Assembly (NCBI RefSeq): GCF_002284575.1
Contig: NZ_NPKJ01000076.1
Location: 199,432 to 263,431, forward strand
Source: Mesorhizobium temperatum
Lineage (GTDB): Bacteria; Pseudomonadota; Alphaproteobacteria; Rhizobiales; Rhizobiaceae
DNA length: 64,000 bases
Reading direction: 5' to 3'
Positions 43,764-53,350 of this stretch are shown here, piece by piece; the stretch's first letter is position 1, and every line of letters begins with the position of its first letter. The translations under genes were made by a program, and so were the position numbers. The notes beneath the pieces were generated by a model. The model did no database searches. It was not told the origin of the DNA and was given only the letters and a program-made list of their open reading frames with translations.

Positions 43764-45289
43764 CGTCCAAGCGACCCAATTTCCTGATCGTCATGGTCGA
43801 TCAGCTCAACGGCACGTTGTTCCCGGATGGACCGGCGGACTTCCTCCATGCGCCGCATCTGAAGGCGCTGGCCGCTCGTTCGGCGCGCTTCAAAAACAAC
43901 TACACTGCCTCGCCGCTCTGCGCGCCGGGCCGCGCCTCGTTCATGAGCGGCCAGTTGCCGTCGCGCACCGAGGTCTATGACAATGCCGCCGAATTCGTCT
44001 CGTCGATCCCGACCTATGCGCATCATCTGCGCGCCGACGGCTACCATACCTGTCTCTCCGGCAAGATGCATTTCGTCGGGCCGGACCAGTTGCATGGCTT
44101 TGAGGAACGGCTGACCACCGACATCTATCCGGCCGATTTCGGTTGGACGCCGGATTATCGCAAGCCCGGCGAGCGGATCGACTGGTGGTATCATAATCTC
44201 GGCTCGGTGGCCGGCGCCGGCGTCGCCGAGATCACCAACCAGATGGAGTATGACGACGAGGTTGCCTTCCATGCGGTGCAGAAGCTTTATGATTTCGCCC
44301 GCGTCTCCGACGACGCTTCGCGCCGGCCATGGTGCCTGACCGTTTCCTTCACCCATCCGCACGACCCCTATGTCGCCCGGCGGCGCTATTGGGATCTCTA
44401 CGAGGACTGCCCGGCGCTTGAGCCCAAGGTGGGCTTCATTCCCTACGACAAGCAGGATCCGCATTCGCAGCGGCTCTACCGGGCCAGCGACTATGACAGC
44501 TTCAAGATCACCCCGGAGCAGATCCGCCGCGCGCGGCGCGGCTATTTCGCCAACATCTCCTATCTCGACGACAAGGTCGGCGAACTGCTGTCGGTGCTCG
44601 AACGCACGCGAATGCTCGACGACACAATCATCCTGTTCTGCTCGGATCACGGTGACATGCTCGGCGAGCGCGGCCTGTGGTTCAAGATGTGTTTTTTCGA
44701 GGGCTCGGCACGGGTGCCGCTGATGATCGCCGGAAAAGACATTTCGGCCACCCTGATCGAGACCCCGGTGTCCAATCTCGATGTCACGCCGACGCTTTGC
44801 GACCTCGCCGGCATCGACATGAGCGCGATTGCGCCATGGACCGACGGCCAGTCGCTGCTGCCGCTGCTCGACGGCAAGACGCGCACCGCACCCGTGCTGA
44901 TGGAATATGCGGCCGAAGGCTCCAACGCGCCGATGGTGGCGATCCGCGACGACCGATACAAATTCATCCATTGCGAGATCGATCCGCCGCAACTGTTTGA
45001 TCTTGAATCGGATCCGCGGGAATTGACCAATCTCGCCGCTGACCCGGCTCATGCCCCCTTACTGGCTGCTTTCACCGAAAAGGTCCGGGCGCGCTGGGAC
45101 ATGGCCGCTTTCGACGCCGCCGTCCGGACCAGCCAGGCGCGCCGCTGGGTGGTCTATCCGGCGCTGCGCAACGGCACCCATTACCCCTGGGAATTCCAGC
45201 CGCTGCAGAAAGCATCGGAACGCTACATGCGCAACCACATGAACCTTGACTTGCTCGAAGAGCAGAAGCGCTTTCCGCGAGGCGAATGA
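43760..45289 (+). CDS. betC: Choline-sulfatase BetC
   Basis: A 509-residue type I sulfatase that releases choline from choline-O-sulfate. The formylglycine motif is CAPGRAS with Cys54. Metal-binding residues are in MVDQLNGT and SDHGDMLGERGLW. The C-terminal NGTHYPWEFQPLQKASERYMRNHM is typical of BetC. It uses a GTG start overlapping the betI stop and overlaps the next gene by 4 bp. Inclusion of betC in the bet operon is a rhizobial feature. Confidence 0.95.
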   Translation: MTSKRPNFLIVMVDQLNGTLFPDGPADFLHAPHLKALAARSARFKNNYTASPLCAPGRASFMSGQLPSRTEVYDNAAEFVSSIPTYAHHLRADGYHTCLSGKMHFVGPDQLHGFEERLTTDIYPADFGWTPDYRKPGERIDWWYHNLGSVAGAGVAEITNQMEYDDEVAFHAVQKLYDFARVSDDASRRPWCLTVSFTHPHDPYVARRRYWDLYEDCPALEPKVGFIPYDKQDPHSQRLYRASDYDSFKITPEQIRRARRGYFANISYLDDKVGELLSVLERTRMLDDTIILFCSDHGDMLGERGLWFKMCFFEGSARVPLMIAGKDISATLIETPVSNLDVTPTLCDLAGIDMSAIAPWTDGQSLLPLLDGKTRTAPVLMEYAAEGSNAPMVAIRDDRYKFIHCEIDPPQLFDLESDPRELTNLAADPAHAPLLAAFTEKVRARWDMAAFDAAVRTSQARRWVVYPALRNGTHYPWEFQPLQKASERYMRNHMNLDLLEEQKRFPRGE

Positions 45290-46287
45290 TGACAACCCTT
45301 GTCCCCTCCCTCGATCACCTCAAACAGGCCTATGCCGTCACCGCCAAGGCGACGCAGATCACGCCGCTGCTGGAGTCAGCGGCCTTGGCCAGAGAGACCG
45401 GCGCCGCGCGCGTCTTCGTCAAGCCGGAGTCGCTGCAATGGGCGGGTTCCTTCAAGGTGCGCGGCGCCTATTGGCGGCTGAAGCGGCTTTCGCCCGATGA
45501 AGCCAGGAAGGGCGTCGTCGCCTATTCCTCCGGCAATTTTGCGCAAGGGCTGGCCGCCGCCGGCCAGGCGCTGGGCATTCCGGTGACCATCGTCATGCCG
45601 ATCGACGCGCCGGCCGCCAAGCGTGACGCAACGACCGGCTATGGCGCGCGCGTGGTGCTGACCGACCATGGCGAACGCGCGCGTGAGGAGGTTGCCGCCG
45701 CCACGGCGCGCGAGATCGCCGAGACCGAGGGGCTCGCGCTGCTGCATCCGTTCGACGATCCGGAGATCGTCGCTGGCCAGGCTGGTGTGGGGCTGGAGGC
45801 ACTCGAGCAACTCGATGCCAGGGATGCCAGCGCCGATCTTCTGTTCTGTTCGGTCGGCGGCGGCGGGCTGATCGGCGGCGTTTCGCTGGCTTTCCACTAT
45901 CTGTCGCCGGCGACCGAGATCATCGGCGTCGAGCCGGAAGGTTTCAACGGCATGGGCTCGTCGCTGGCGCATGGCGTCATCGAAACCATGCCGATCGGGC
46001 CGAAATCGATATGCGACGGGCTGATGGCGCGCAAGCCTGGCGACGCGCCATTCGCGGCGGTCAGAACCGCGGGCGTTCGCGGCATCACCGTCGACGATCA
46101 ATCGGTGCGCCGCGCGATGCGCATCGCCTTCGAACGGATGAAGCTGGTGCTGGAACCTTCGGGCGCTGCATCGCTGGCGGCGCTGCTCGGCGGCAAGGTG
46201 GATGTGAGCGGCAAGACCGTGCTCGTGGTGGCAACCGGCGGCAATGTCTCGCTCACCGATTTCATGGCACATATGAATCATGCTTGA
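45286..46287 (+). CDS. Threonine/serine dehydratase-like PLP enzyme inside the bet operon
   Basis: A 333-residue fold type II PLP enzyme. The Schiff-base lysine is Lys57 (SFKVRGAYWR), the substrate loop is YSSGNFAQG and the phosphate loop is SVGGGGLIGG. The C-terminus lacks an ACT regulatory domain, so it resembles catabolic or racemase-type members. It overlaps betC by 4 bp and betA by 8 bp, so it is translated as part of the choline operon. The usual rhizobial operon (betICBA) has no such gene. A role in handling serine or a product of betaine demethylation is possible but speculative. Confidence 0.9.
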   Translation: MMTTLVPSLDHLKQAYAVTAKATQITPLLESAALARETGAARVFVKPESLQWAGSFKVRGAYWRLKRLSPDEARKGVVAYSSGNFAQGLAAAGQALGIPVTIVMPIDAPAAKRDATTGYGARVVLTDHGERAREEVAAATAREIAETEGLALLHPFDDPEIVAGQAGVGLEALEQLDARDASADLLFCSVGGGGLIGGVSLAFHYLSPATEIIGVEPEGFNGMGSSLAHGVIETMPIGPKSICDGLMARKPGDAPFAAVRTAGVRGITVDDQSVRRAMRIAFERMKLVLEPSGAASLAALLGGKVDVSGKTVLVVATGGNVSLTDFMAHMNHA

Positions 46288-47932
46288 GGCGGATTTCGTC
46301 ATCATCGGCGCTGGCTCGGCAGGCTCGGCCATGGCCTACCGGCTGTCGGAGGACGGCAAGCATTCGGTGATCGTCATCGAATTTGGCGGCAGCGACATCG
46401 GGCCGCTGATCCAGATGCCGTCGGCGCTGTCGATCCCGCTCAACATGAGCCTCTACGACTGGGGCTTTGCCAGCGAGCCGGAGCCGCATCTCGGCGGCCG
46501 CGTGCTGGCGACGCCGCGCGGCAAGGTCATCGGCGGCTCGTCCTCGATCAACGGCATGGTCTATGTGCGCGGCCACGCCCGCGACTTCGACCACTGGGCC
46601 GAACAGGGCGCGGCCGGCTGGGGGTTTGCCGACGTGCTCCCCTACTTCAAGCGCATGGAGGACGCCAACGGCGGCGAGAATGGCTGGCGCGGCCACGGCG
46701 GCCCGCTGACCGTGCAGCGGGGCTCAAGGACCAACCCGCTCTACGGCGCGTTCGTCGAGGCGGGCCGTCAGGCCGGCTTCGAGCTGACCGACGACTATAA
46801 TGGCGCGAAGCAGGAAGGCTTTGGTCCGATGGAGCAGACCATTCGCGGCGGCCGCCGCTGGTCGGCGGCGAGCGCCTATCTCAGGCCTGCGCTCAGGCGG
46901 AAAAACGTGAGCCTGGTCAAGGGCTTCGCCCGGCGGGTGATCATCGAGAATCAACGCGCCACCGGTGTCGAGATCGAAGTGCGCAAACGGATTCAGTTGG
47001 TCAGGGCGCGACGTGAAGTGATCGTTGCCGCCTCCTCGATCAACTCGCCCAAGATCCTGATGCTGTCCGGTATCGGCCCGGCCGAACATCTCAGGGAATA
47101 CGGCATTCAGGTGATCGCCGACCGGCCCGGCGTCGGCCGCAACCTGCAGGATCATATGGAGCTCTATATCCAGCAGGAATCGACGCAGCCGATCACGCTG
47201 AATTCGGTGCTGAACCCCTTCTCCAAGGCAATGATCGGCGCGCAATGGCTGTTTTTCAAATCGGGTCTCGGCGCAACCAATCATTTCGAGGCGGCGGCCT
47301 TCGTGCGTTCGCGCGCCGGTGTCGACTATCCCGACATCCAGTATCATTTCATACCGGCGGCGGTTCGCTATGACGGCAAGGCGGCGGCGAAAGCGCATGG
47401 TTTCCAGGCGCATGTCGGGCCGATGCGATCGAAGTCGCGCGGTTCTGTCATGCTGCGCTCGCCCGATCCCGGATCGAAGCCGGTGATCCGCTTCAACTAC
47501 ATGTCGCATCCGGACGACTGGACCGAGTTCCGCCACTGCATACGGCTGACGCGCGAGATCTTCGGCCAGTCGGCATTCGACCCTTATCGCGGCAAGGAGA
47601 TCTCGCCGGGCTCGCACGTCCAGTCGGACGACGATCTCGATGCCTTCATCCGCGATCACGCCGAAAGCGCCTACCACCCTTGCGGCACTTGCAAGATGGG
47701 CCGCACCGATGATCCGATGAGCGTCGTCGATCCGGAATGCCGTGTCATCGGCATCGAAGGGCTGCGGGTCGCCGATTCCTCGATCTTCCCGCGCGTCACC
47801 AACGGCAATCTCAACGCGCCGTCGATCATGACCGGCGAGAAGGCCGCCGACCACATTCTCGGCCGCACGCCGCTGGCGCCGTCCAACCAGGGACCATGGA
47901 TCAATCCGCGCTGGCAGGCATCGGACAGATAA
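46280..47932 (+). CDS. betA: Choline dehydrogenase BetA
   Basis: A 550-residue FAD-dependent GMC oxidoreductase that oxidises choline to betaine aldehyde. The FAD site is DFVIIGAGSAGSAMAYRL. The GMC signatures are PRGKVIGGSSSINGMVYVRGHARDFDHW and SAAGI-type AASSINSPKILMLSGIGP. The catalytic His region is SAYHPCGTCKMG. It overlaps the upstream PLP enzyme gene by 8 bp. Confidence 0.96.
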   Translation: MLEADFVIIGAGSAGSAMAYRLSEDGKHSVIVIEFGGSDIGPLIQMPSALSIPLNMSLYDWGFASEPEPHLGGRVLATPRGKVIGGSSSINGMVYVRGHARDFDHWAEQGAAGWGFADVLPYFKRMEDANGGENGWRGHGGPLTVQRGSRTNPLYGAFVEAGRQAGFELTDDYNGAKQEGFGPMEQTIRGGRRWSAASAYLRPALRRKNVSLVKGFARRVIIENQRATGVEIEVRKRIQLVRARREVIVAASSINSPKILMLSGIGPAEHLREYGIQVIADRPGVGRNLQDHMELYIQQESTQPITLNSVLNPFSKAMIGAQWLFFKSGLGATNHFEAAAFVRSRAGVDYPDIQYHFIPAAVRYDGKAAAKAHGFQAHVGPMRSKSRGSVMLRSPDPGSKPVIRFNYMSHPDDWTEFRHCIRLTREIFGQSAFDPYRGKEISPGSHVQSDDDLDAFIRDHAESAYHPCGTCKMGRTDDPMSVVDPECRVIGIEGLRVADSSIFPRVTNGNLNAPSIMTGEKAADHILGRTPLAPSNQGPWINPRWQASDR

Positions 47933-47995
47933 GCCATGATCTGACGGACTGTCCGCCCGCCGGTCCCGGCGAAAGACAATTTTGGAGAAGCTCCC

Positions 47996-49459
47996 ATGCG
48001 CGCCCAGCCAAAGGCATCGCACTATGTCAACGGACGCTACATCGACGACGAGCAGGGTGCGCCGCTGCCGGTCATCTATCCGGCGACCGGCGAGACCATC
48101 GCGATGCTGCGTTCGGCGACGCCGAACGTGCTTGAACTCGCGATCGAAGCAGCGCGTGCAGCCCAACCGGCCTGGGCGCGGCTGAAGCCGGTCGAGCGTG
48201 GACGCATCCTGCGCCGCGCCGCCGACATCTTGCGCGCGCGCAACGCCGATCTGGCGCGCATCGAGACGCTGGATACAGGCAAGGCGATCCAGGAGACGCT
48301 GGTGGCGGACGCGCCATCGGCAGCCGACTGCCTCGAATATTTCGGCGGCGCGGTCGCTGCCTTTAATGGCGAGTCCATCGATCTCGGCGGACCCTTCGCC
48401 TATACAAGGCGGGAGGCGCTCGGCGTCTGCGTCGGCATCGGCGCCTGGAACTATCCGATCCAGATCGCCGGCTGGAAATCGGCACCGGCGCTCGCCATGG
48501 GCAACGCCATGGTGTTCAAGCCGTCGGAGAACACGCCGCTGTCGGCTCTGGCGCTGGCCGAAATCTATACAGAAGCCGGCCTGCCCGACGGGCTGTTCAA
48601 CGTCGTGCAAGGCTATGGCGATGTCGGCACCGGCCTCGTCGGCCACGATGTCGTCGCCAAGGTCTCGGTGACCGGATCGGTGCCGACCGGGCGCAAGGTG
48701 CTGTCGCTCGCCGGCTCGAAGATGAAGCATGCCACCATGGAGCTTGGCGGCAAGTCGCCGCTGATCGTCTTCGACGACGCCGATCTCGAAAACGCCATCG
48801 GCGGCGCCATGCTCGGCAATTTCTATTCGACCGGCCAGATTTGCTCCAACGGCACGCGGGTGTTCGTGCAGAAGGGCATCCACGACCGTTTCGTCGAGCG
48901 CCTGGCCGAGCGGACCAAGAAGATCCGTATCGGTGATCCGCTCGACCAGGAAACGCAGATGGGGCCGCTTGTCTCCAAGGCCCAGCACGAAAGGGTCATC
49001 GGCTATATCGAGGCCGGCAAGCAGGATGGCGCCGTGCTCGCCTGCGGCGGCAACGTGCCCTCGCTGCAGGGTTTCGGCGGCGGCTTCTTCGTCGAGCCGA
49101 CGGTCTTCACCGGCGTCACCGACACGATGCGCATCGCGCGCGAGGAGATTTTCGGGCCTGTGATGAGCGTGCTGAAATTCGACGGTGAGGACGAGGTGAT
49201 CGACCGCGCCAACGATACCGAATTCGGCCTCGCCGCCGGCGTGTTCACGCGCGACCTGCCGCGCGCCCACCGCGTCATCGCCGAGCTGCAGGCCGGCACC
49301 TGCTGGATCAACGCCTATAATCTAACGCCGGTCGAAATCCCGTTCGGCGGCTTCAAGCAATCCGGCATCGGGCGCGAGAATTCGCTGGCGGCGCTGGCGC
49401 TCTATTCGCAGCTGAAGTCGGTCTATGTCGAGACCGGGGATGTGGCGAGCCCGTATTGA
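47996..49459 (+). CDS. betB: Betaine aldehyde dehydrogenase BetB
   Basis: A 487-residue NAD(P)-dependent aldehyde dehydrogenase that completes glycine betaine synthesis. The catalytic residues are Glu in MELGGKSPLI and Cys in STGQICSNGTRVFV. IGAWNYPIQIAGWKSAPALAMGNAMVFKPSENTPLSA is the typical BetB nucleotide-binding region. Glycine betaine serves as an osmoprotectant and, in rhizobia, also as a carbon and nitrogen source. It ends the operon; the next gene is a LysR regulator in the opposite direction. Confidence 0.96.
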   Translation: MRAQPKASHYVNGRYIDDEQGAPLPVIYPATGETIAMLRSATPNVLELAIEAARAAQPAWARLKPVERGRILRRAADILRARNADLARIETLDTGKAIQETLVADAPSAADCLEYFGGAVAAFNGESIDLGGPFAYTRREALGVCVGIGAWNYPIQIAGWKSAPALAMGNAMVFKPSENTPLSALALAEIYTEAGLPDGLFNVVQGYGDVGTGLVGHDVVAKVSVTGSVPTGRKVLSLAGSKMKHATMELGGKSPLIVFDDADLENAIGGAMLGNFYSTGQICSNGTRVFVQKGIHDRFVERLAERTKKIRIGDPLDQETQMGPLVSKAQHERVIGYIEAGKQDGAVLACGGNVPSLQGFGGGFFVEPTVFTGVTDTMRIAREEIFGPVMSVLKFDGEDEVIDRANDTEFGLAAGVFTRDLPRAHRVIAELQAGTCWINAYNLTPVEIPFGGFKQSGIGRENSLAALALYSQLKSVYVETGDVASPY

Positions 49460-49468
49460 GGCTTGCGG

Positions 49469-50389
49469 CTACTGCTGGTCAGCCGCTGCATTTGCCCGAC
49501 TGGAAATCCGGTCGGATGCAAGCTCGATGAATGCCTTGACGAGGGGCGAAAGATGCCGGCTGCTCGGATATAGGACATGCAGCCCGCCGACCGGCGTCGT
49601 GTAGTCCCGGAGAACGCGGTTCAGCCGCCCCCCATTGATGAGGGGCTCGGCGATGCTGTGCGGCAATTGGGCGATGCCGAAGCCTGCGAGCGTGGCCGCA
49701 ACGACCGCCTGCATTTCATTAGCGGCGAAGCGCCCGGCCACCGTGACCGTTTCCTGGCCGTGTGGCCCGTCCAGCACCCAATGGGTGCCCGAGGTCGAAG
49801 GGCCTGCGATGACGCACTGGTGGTGCGCGAGATCTGCCAGGCGCTCCGGCACCCCGTGGCGCGCGAGATAGTCCGGGCTGGCGCAGAGCAACCTGTGCGT
49901 GGAGCCGAGCTTGCGGGCGATCAGCGTGGAATCCTGAAGGATGCCGGTGCGGAAAGCGAGGTCTATGCCGTCTTCGACCAGGTTGAGCTTGTCGTCGGTC
50001 AGGCGCAGTTCGACCTTGGTTTTTGGATATATCGCCAGAAAGTCGACCACGGCAGCTGTGAGGAAATGACCCCCGAAGCCAACGGGCGCCGAAATGCGAA
50101 TCGTGCCCGATGGCTCCGCTCTCGCTTCGGCGAGGCGCAGATTTGCTTCCTCGATCGTCCGCAGCGCCCGGCTGCTCTGCTCGTAGTAGAGACGCCCGGC
50201 ATCCGTCACGTTGAGGCTGCGCGTCGTGCGCTGCAGCAAGCGGACCCCAACCTCACGCTCGAGCGCGGCAACGCGTCGACTGACCGTCGTCTTGGGCATG
50301 GCAAGCAGCCGCGCGGCAGCGGTGAAACTGCCAGCTTCGACGACGCGAGCGAACACCACGATATCATTGAGATCGAGCATTGTGTCCAT
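49469..50389 (-). CDS. LysR-family transcriptional regulator
   Basis: A LysR regulator of about 306 residues. The winged helix is DLNDIVVFARVVEAGSFTAAARLLAMPKTTVSRRVAALEREVGVRLLQRTTR. The effector domain starts near residue 85. The start may be the ATG at 50389 or 50380 (MLDLNDIV). It is divergent from the NmrA-family oxidoreductase gene, which it probably controls. Such LysR/oxidoreductase pairs often respond to electrophiles. Confidence 0.88.
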   Translation of the reverse strand: MDTMLDLNDIVVFARVVEAGSFTAAARLLAMPKTTVSRRVAALEREVGVRLLQRTTRSLNVTDAGRLYYEQSSRALRTIEEANLRLAEARAEPSGTIRISAPVGFGGHFLTAAVVDFLAIYPKTKVELRLTDDKLNLVEDGIDLAFRTGILQDSTLIARKLGSTHRLLCASPDYLARHGVPERLADLAHHQCVIAGPSTSGTHWVLDGPHGQETVTVAGRFAANEMQAVVAATLAGFGIAQLPHSIAEPLINGGRLNRVLRDYTTPVGGLHVLYPSSRHLSPLVKAFIELASDRISSRANAAADQQ

Positions 50390-50480
50390 ACATGGGACAA
50401 AGTTTTCCAATTATAGGCAATTATGCATCAATGTGACAAACCCTAATTTTGCTCCATCGGAAAGAAGAAGGAGCAAACAC

Positions 50481-51368
50481 ATGACCACCAAACAAAGCGT
50501 TCTGGTGACCGGCGCCACCGGCCAGCAAGGCGGCGCAGTTGCGCGTGCTTTGCTGTCGAGCGGACATAGCGTCAAGGCACTAACGCGCAGGCCGGACAGC
50601 GATGCCGCGCGGCAATTGGCGTCGGCAGGCGCCGAGATCGTGGCCGGCGATCTCGGCGATACGGCCTCCGTTGTGCAGGCAGCCAAAGACGTCGACACCA
50701 TGTTCCTGATGGGCAACAGCTACGAAGCCGGGATGGAAGAGGAGACCCGCCAGGGGATTCTAGCCGCCGATGCAGCCAAGGCTGCAGGCGTCGGGCATCT
50801 GATCTATTCGTCCGTTGCCGATGCCAACAAGAAAACCGGCATCCCGCATTTCGAAAGCAAATATCTCGTCGAGCAGCATGTCGAACGGCTCGGCATTCCG
50901 TATACGATCAGCGCCCCGGTTGCCTTCATGGAGAATTTCGTCGCGCCGTGGTCGATCGGCGCGCTCAGCCAGGGCACGCATGCCTTTGCAATGCCCGCCA
51001 AACGTGTCCTCCAGCTGGTCGCACTTGCCGACATCGGCGCCTTCGTTGCCGCCCTGGTCGAGCGACGCGAGCGCGTGTTCGGCAAGCGCTTCGATATTGC
51101 GGGAGACGAGTTGTCCGGCGAAGACCAGGCCAAGATCCTTTCGCAGTCCATCGGCCGCCCGATCAACTATCAGGCAATTCCAATCGCGGTGGCTCGCCAA
51201 CAAAGCGAAGATACGGCGCTGATGTTCGAGTGGTTCGACCGCGTCGGCTATGACGTCGATATCGCGGCTTTACACCGAGATTTCCCGGAGGTCCGCTGGC
51301 ACAGTTTTGCCGACTGGGCGCGGAAGTTCGACTGGCGTGTCCTTGAGCGGGCTTATTCTGCTGCCTGA
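50481..51368 (+). CDS. NmrA-family NAD(P)-binding protein
   Basis: A 295-residue atypical short-chain dehydrogenase. The Rossmann motif is SVLVTGATGQQGGAVARALLSSGHSVKALTRR, which is the GxxGxxG pattern of the NmrA/HSCARG group. YSSVADANKKTGIPHFESKYLVEQHVERLGIPYTI carries the usual sugar-epimerase-like segment. The start at 50481 has AAGGAG 6 bp upstream. The substrate is unknown; family members act as redox sensors or quinone reductases. Confidence 0.88.
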   Translation: MTTKQSVLVTGATGQQGGAVARALLSSGHSVKALTRRPDSDAARQLASAGAEIVAGDLGDTASVVQAAKDVDTMFLMGNSYEAGMEEETRQGILAADAAKAAGVGHLIYSSVADANKKTGIPHFESKYLVEQHVERLGIPYTISAPVAFMENFVAPWSIGALSQGTHAFAMPAKRVLQLVALADIGAFVAALVERRERVFGKRFDIAGDELSGEDQAKILSQSIGRPINYQAIPIAVARQQSEDTALMFEWFDRVGYDVDIAALHRDFPEVRWHSFADWARKFDWRVLERAYSAA

Positions 51369-51466
51369 GTTCCTCGGCCGATGGAAACCTGGGAACCAGC
51401 TGTAACGGGAGAATTTTGTCCGCTTCCCCACCGTGGCCTTCTCACGCCGCGATCAAATGAGAGAAG

Positions 51467-52987
51467 CTAAAAGGTCTGGTTGTAGGCGCCGACCTCAGGG
51501 CTGCGGCGCAGCACCGCATCGACGGCTTCGAACATCTGCCGGCGCCGCTCCGACGACACCGGGCTCTCCACCACGACGACAAGCTCCGGCTTGTTCGACG
51601 ACGCCCGCACCAGGCCCCAGGTGCCGTCCTCGGCAACGATGCGAACGCCATTGACGGTGATCAGCTCGGCGATCTTCTGGCCGGCGAAGACCGTGCCGTC
51701 CTGCTTCATTGCCTGAAAATCGGAAACGACCCGCTCGACCACGCCGTATTTCAGCTCGTCGGCGCAGTGCGGCGACATGGTCGGCGTGCCGAAGGTCAGC
51801 GGCAGGTCGCGATAGAGATCGGCCATGCTGCTGGTCGGGCTGCGATCCAGCATCTGGCAAATGGCGATGGCCGTAATCAGACCATCGTCATAGCCGCGCC
51901 CGATCGGCGGATTGAAGAAGAAATGACCGGATTTCTCGAAACCGGCGATGGCGCCAAGCTCGGCCACGCGCCGTTTTATGTAGGAGTGGCCGGTCTTCCA
52001 ATAGTCAGTGACGGCGCCATCGGCGCGCAAGGCGGCGTCGGTGTTGAACAATCCGGTCGATTTGACGTCGACGACGAAGGTCGAGCCGGGATGCAGTTGC
52101 GCAATGTCGCGCGCGAGCATGACGCCGACCTTGTCGGCGAAGATCTCGTTGCCTTCATTGTCGACCACGCCGCAGCGGTCACCATCACCGTCGAAGCCAA
52201 GCCCGACGTCGGCTCCCGTCTCCAGCACCTTGTCGCGGATGGCGTGCAGCATCCTCATGTCTTCGGGATTGGGATTGTAATTCGGAAACGTATGATCGAG
52301 CTCGACGTCGAGCGGGATCACCTCGCAGCCGATCCGCTCCAGCGCTTCAGGCGCAAAGGCGCCGGCGGTGCCGTTGCCGCAGGCGGCGACCACCTTGAGC
52401 TTTCTCGCTATGCGTTTGTCCCGGGTCAGGTCGTCGAGATAGGATTTGCGGAAATCCGCAACGAAGTCATAGGAGCCGCCGCCGATAAGATCGAAGTCGC
52501 CGGCAAGCACGATCGTCTTCAATGCGCTCATTTCCTCCGGGCCGAAGGTCAGCGGACGCGCCGCCCCCATCTTGACGCCGCTCCAGCCGTTCTCGTTGTG
52601 CGAGGCGGTGACCATGGCGACCGACGGCGTGTCGAGCGCGAACTGGGCGAAATAGGCCATCGGCGACAGCGCCAGCCCGATATCCCTAACCCGCGCGCCG
52701 GCGGCCATCAGCCCGGAAACCAGCGCCAGCTTGATCGCCAGCGAATAGGAGCGGAAATCATGCCCGGTTACGATGTCCGGCCCGGCGCCCAAGCGCCGGA
52801 TCAGCGTGCCGAGCCCCATGCCGAGCGCCTGGACACCGATCAGGTTGAGTTCCGGCGGCTCCGCAGATCCAGGATGGCCGAACCACCAGCGCGCATCATA
52901 CTCACGAAAGCCGGACGCCTTGATCAGCGCCGAGGTTTCAAACTCGAAGGTGTTGGGAAGGGCTTCGCTAACGATCTTCAGGGACAA
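51467..52987 (-). CDS. Phosphomannomutase / phosphoglucomutase
   Basis: A 506-residue alpha-D-phosphohexomutase that moves phosphate between C1 and C6 of mannose or glucose for surface polysaccharide synthesis. The phosphoserine is Ser129 in TASHNENGWSGVKM. The metal loop is GFDGDGDRCGVV, the sugar loop is GFEKSGHFFF, and the phosphate loop is RASSNKPELVVVVES. In rhizobia close relatives supply GDP-mannose or nodulation-factor sugars, but this is not decided here. Confidence 0.92.
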   Translation of the reverse strand: MSLKIVSEALPNTFEFETSALIKASGFREYDARWWFGHPGSAEPPELNLIGVQALGMGLGTLIRRLGAGPDIVTGHDFRSYSLAIKLALVSGLMAAGARVRDIGLALSPMAYFAQFALDTPSVAMVTASHNENGWSGVKMGAARPLTFGPEEMSALKTIVLAGDFDLIGGGSYDFVADFRKSYLDDLTRDKRIARKLKVVAACGNGTAGAFAPEALERIGCEVIPLDVELDHTFPNYNPNPEDMRMLHAIRDKVLETGADVGLGFDGDGDRCGVVDNEGNEIFADKVGVMLARDIAQLHPGSTFVVDVKSTGLFNTDAALRADGAVTDYWKTGHSYIKRRVAELGAIAGFEKSGHFFFNPPIGRGYDDGLITAIAICQMLDRSPTSSMADLYRDLPLTFGTPTMSPHCADELKYGVVERVVSDFQAMKQDGTVFAGQKIAELITVNGVRIVAEDGTWGLVRASSNKPELVVVVESPVSSERRRQMFEAVDAVLRRSPEVGAYNQTF

Positions 52988-53190
52988 GACAGCAACTCCA
53001 AGCGGCTGGATTCAGAGTGGTTTTAACGCAGGTGGCCATGCCTATAACACGAGCCCTTAAGCGGTGTTTATCCCGCAGGGAACTGAAACCTGTATGACGT
53101 TATGGCGAAAGCGGAAGAAATGCGACAGAAGCGTTGCCATTGGCGCTTGCAGGAACGAAGTACGGCGGCTATAAGCCCGCGGTCTGGTCA

Positions 53191-53267
53191 CGGAGTGTAG
53201 CGCAGCCTGGTAGCGCACATCGTTCGGGACGATGGGGTCGCAGGTTCAAATCCTGCCACTCCGACCA
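53191..53267 (+). tRNA. tRNA-Pro (anticodon CGG)
   Basis: A 77-nt cloverleaf. Acceptor arms CGGAGTG (53191-53197) and CACTCCG (53257-53263) pair fully. The anticodon stem CATCG / CGATG encloses loop TTCGGGA with anticodon CGG. The T arm contains GGTTCAAATCC. The gene-encoded CCA end is present. No integrated element was seen on its 3' side. Confidence 0.97.
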
Positions 53268-53350
53268 GAAAAAACAAATACTTAGCGTCTCCCGAAAACG
53301 CCCGCCTCTGGCCGGCGGACTGACCGATGTCCGCGACAGGCAGCCGGCGG

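Noticed and set aside
46724..49270. Very long minus-strand open frame (848 codons) opposite betA and betB
   Set aside because: It is antisense to two clear enzymes with catalytic motifs. Long antisense frames are expected in GC-rich DNA; the translation is rich in Arg, His and Asp, with no domain.
53191..53350. tRNA-Pro as an integration site for a mobile element
   Set aside because: No integrase or repeated tRNA 3' end was seen; the DNA downstream runs into the stress gene.
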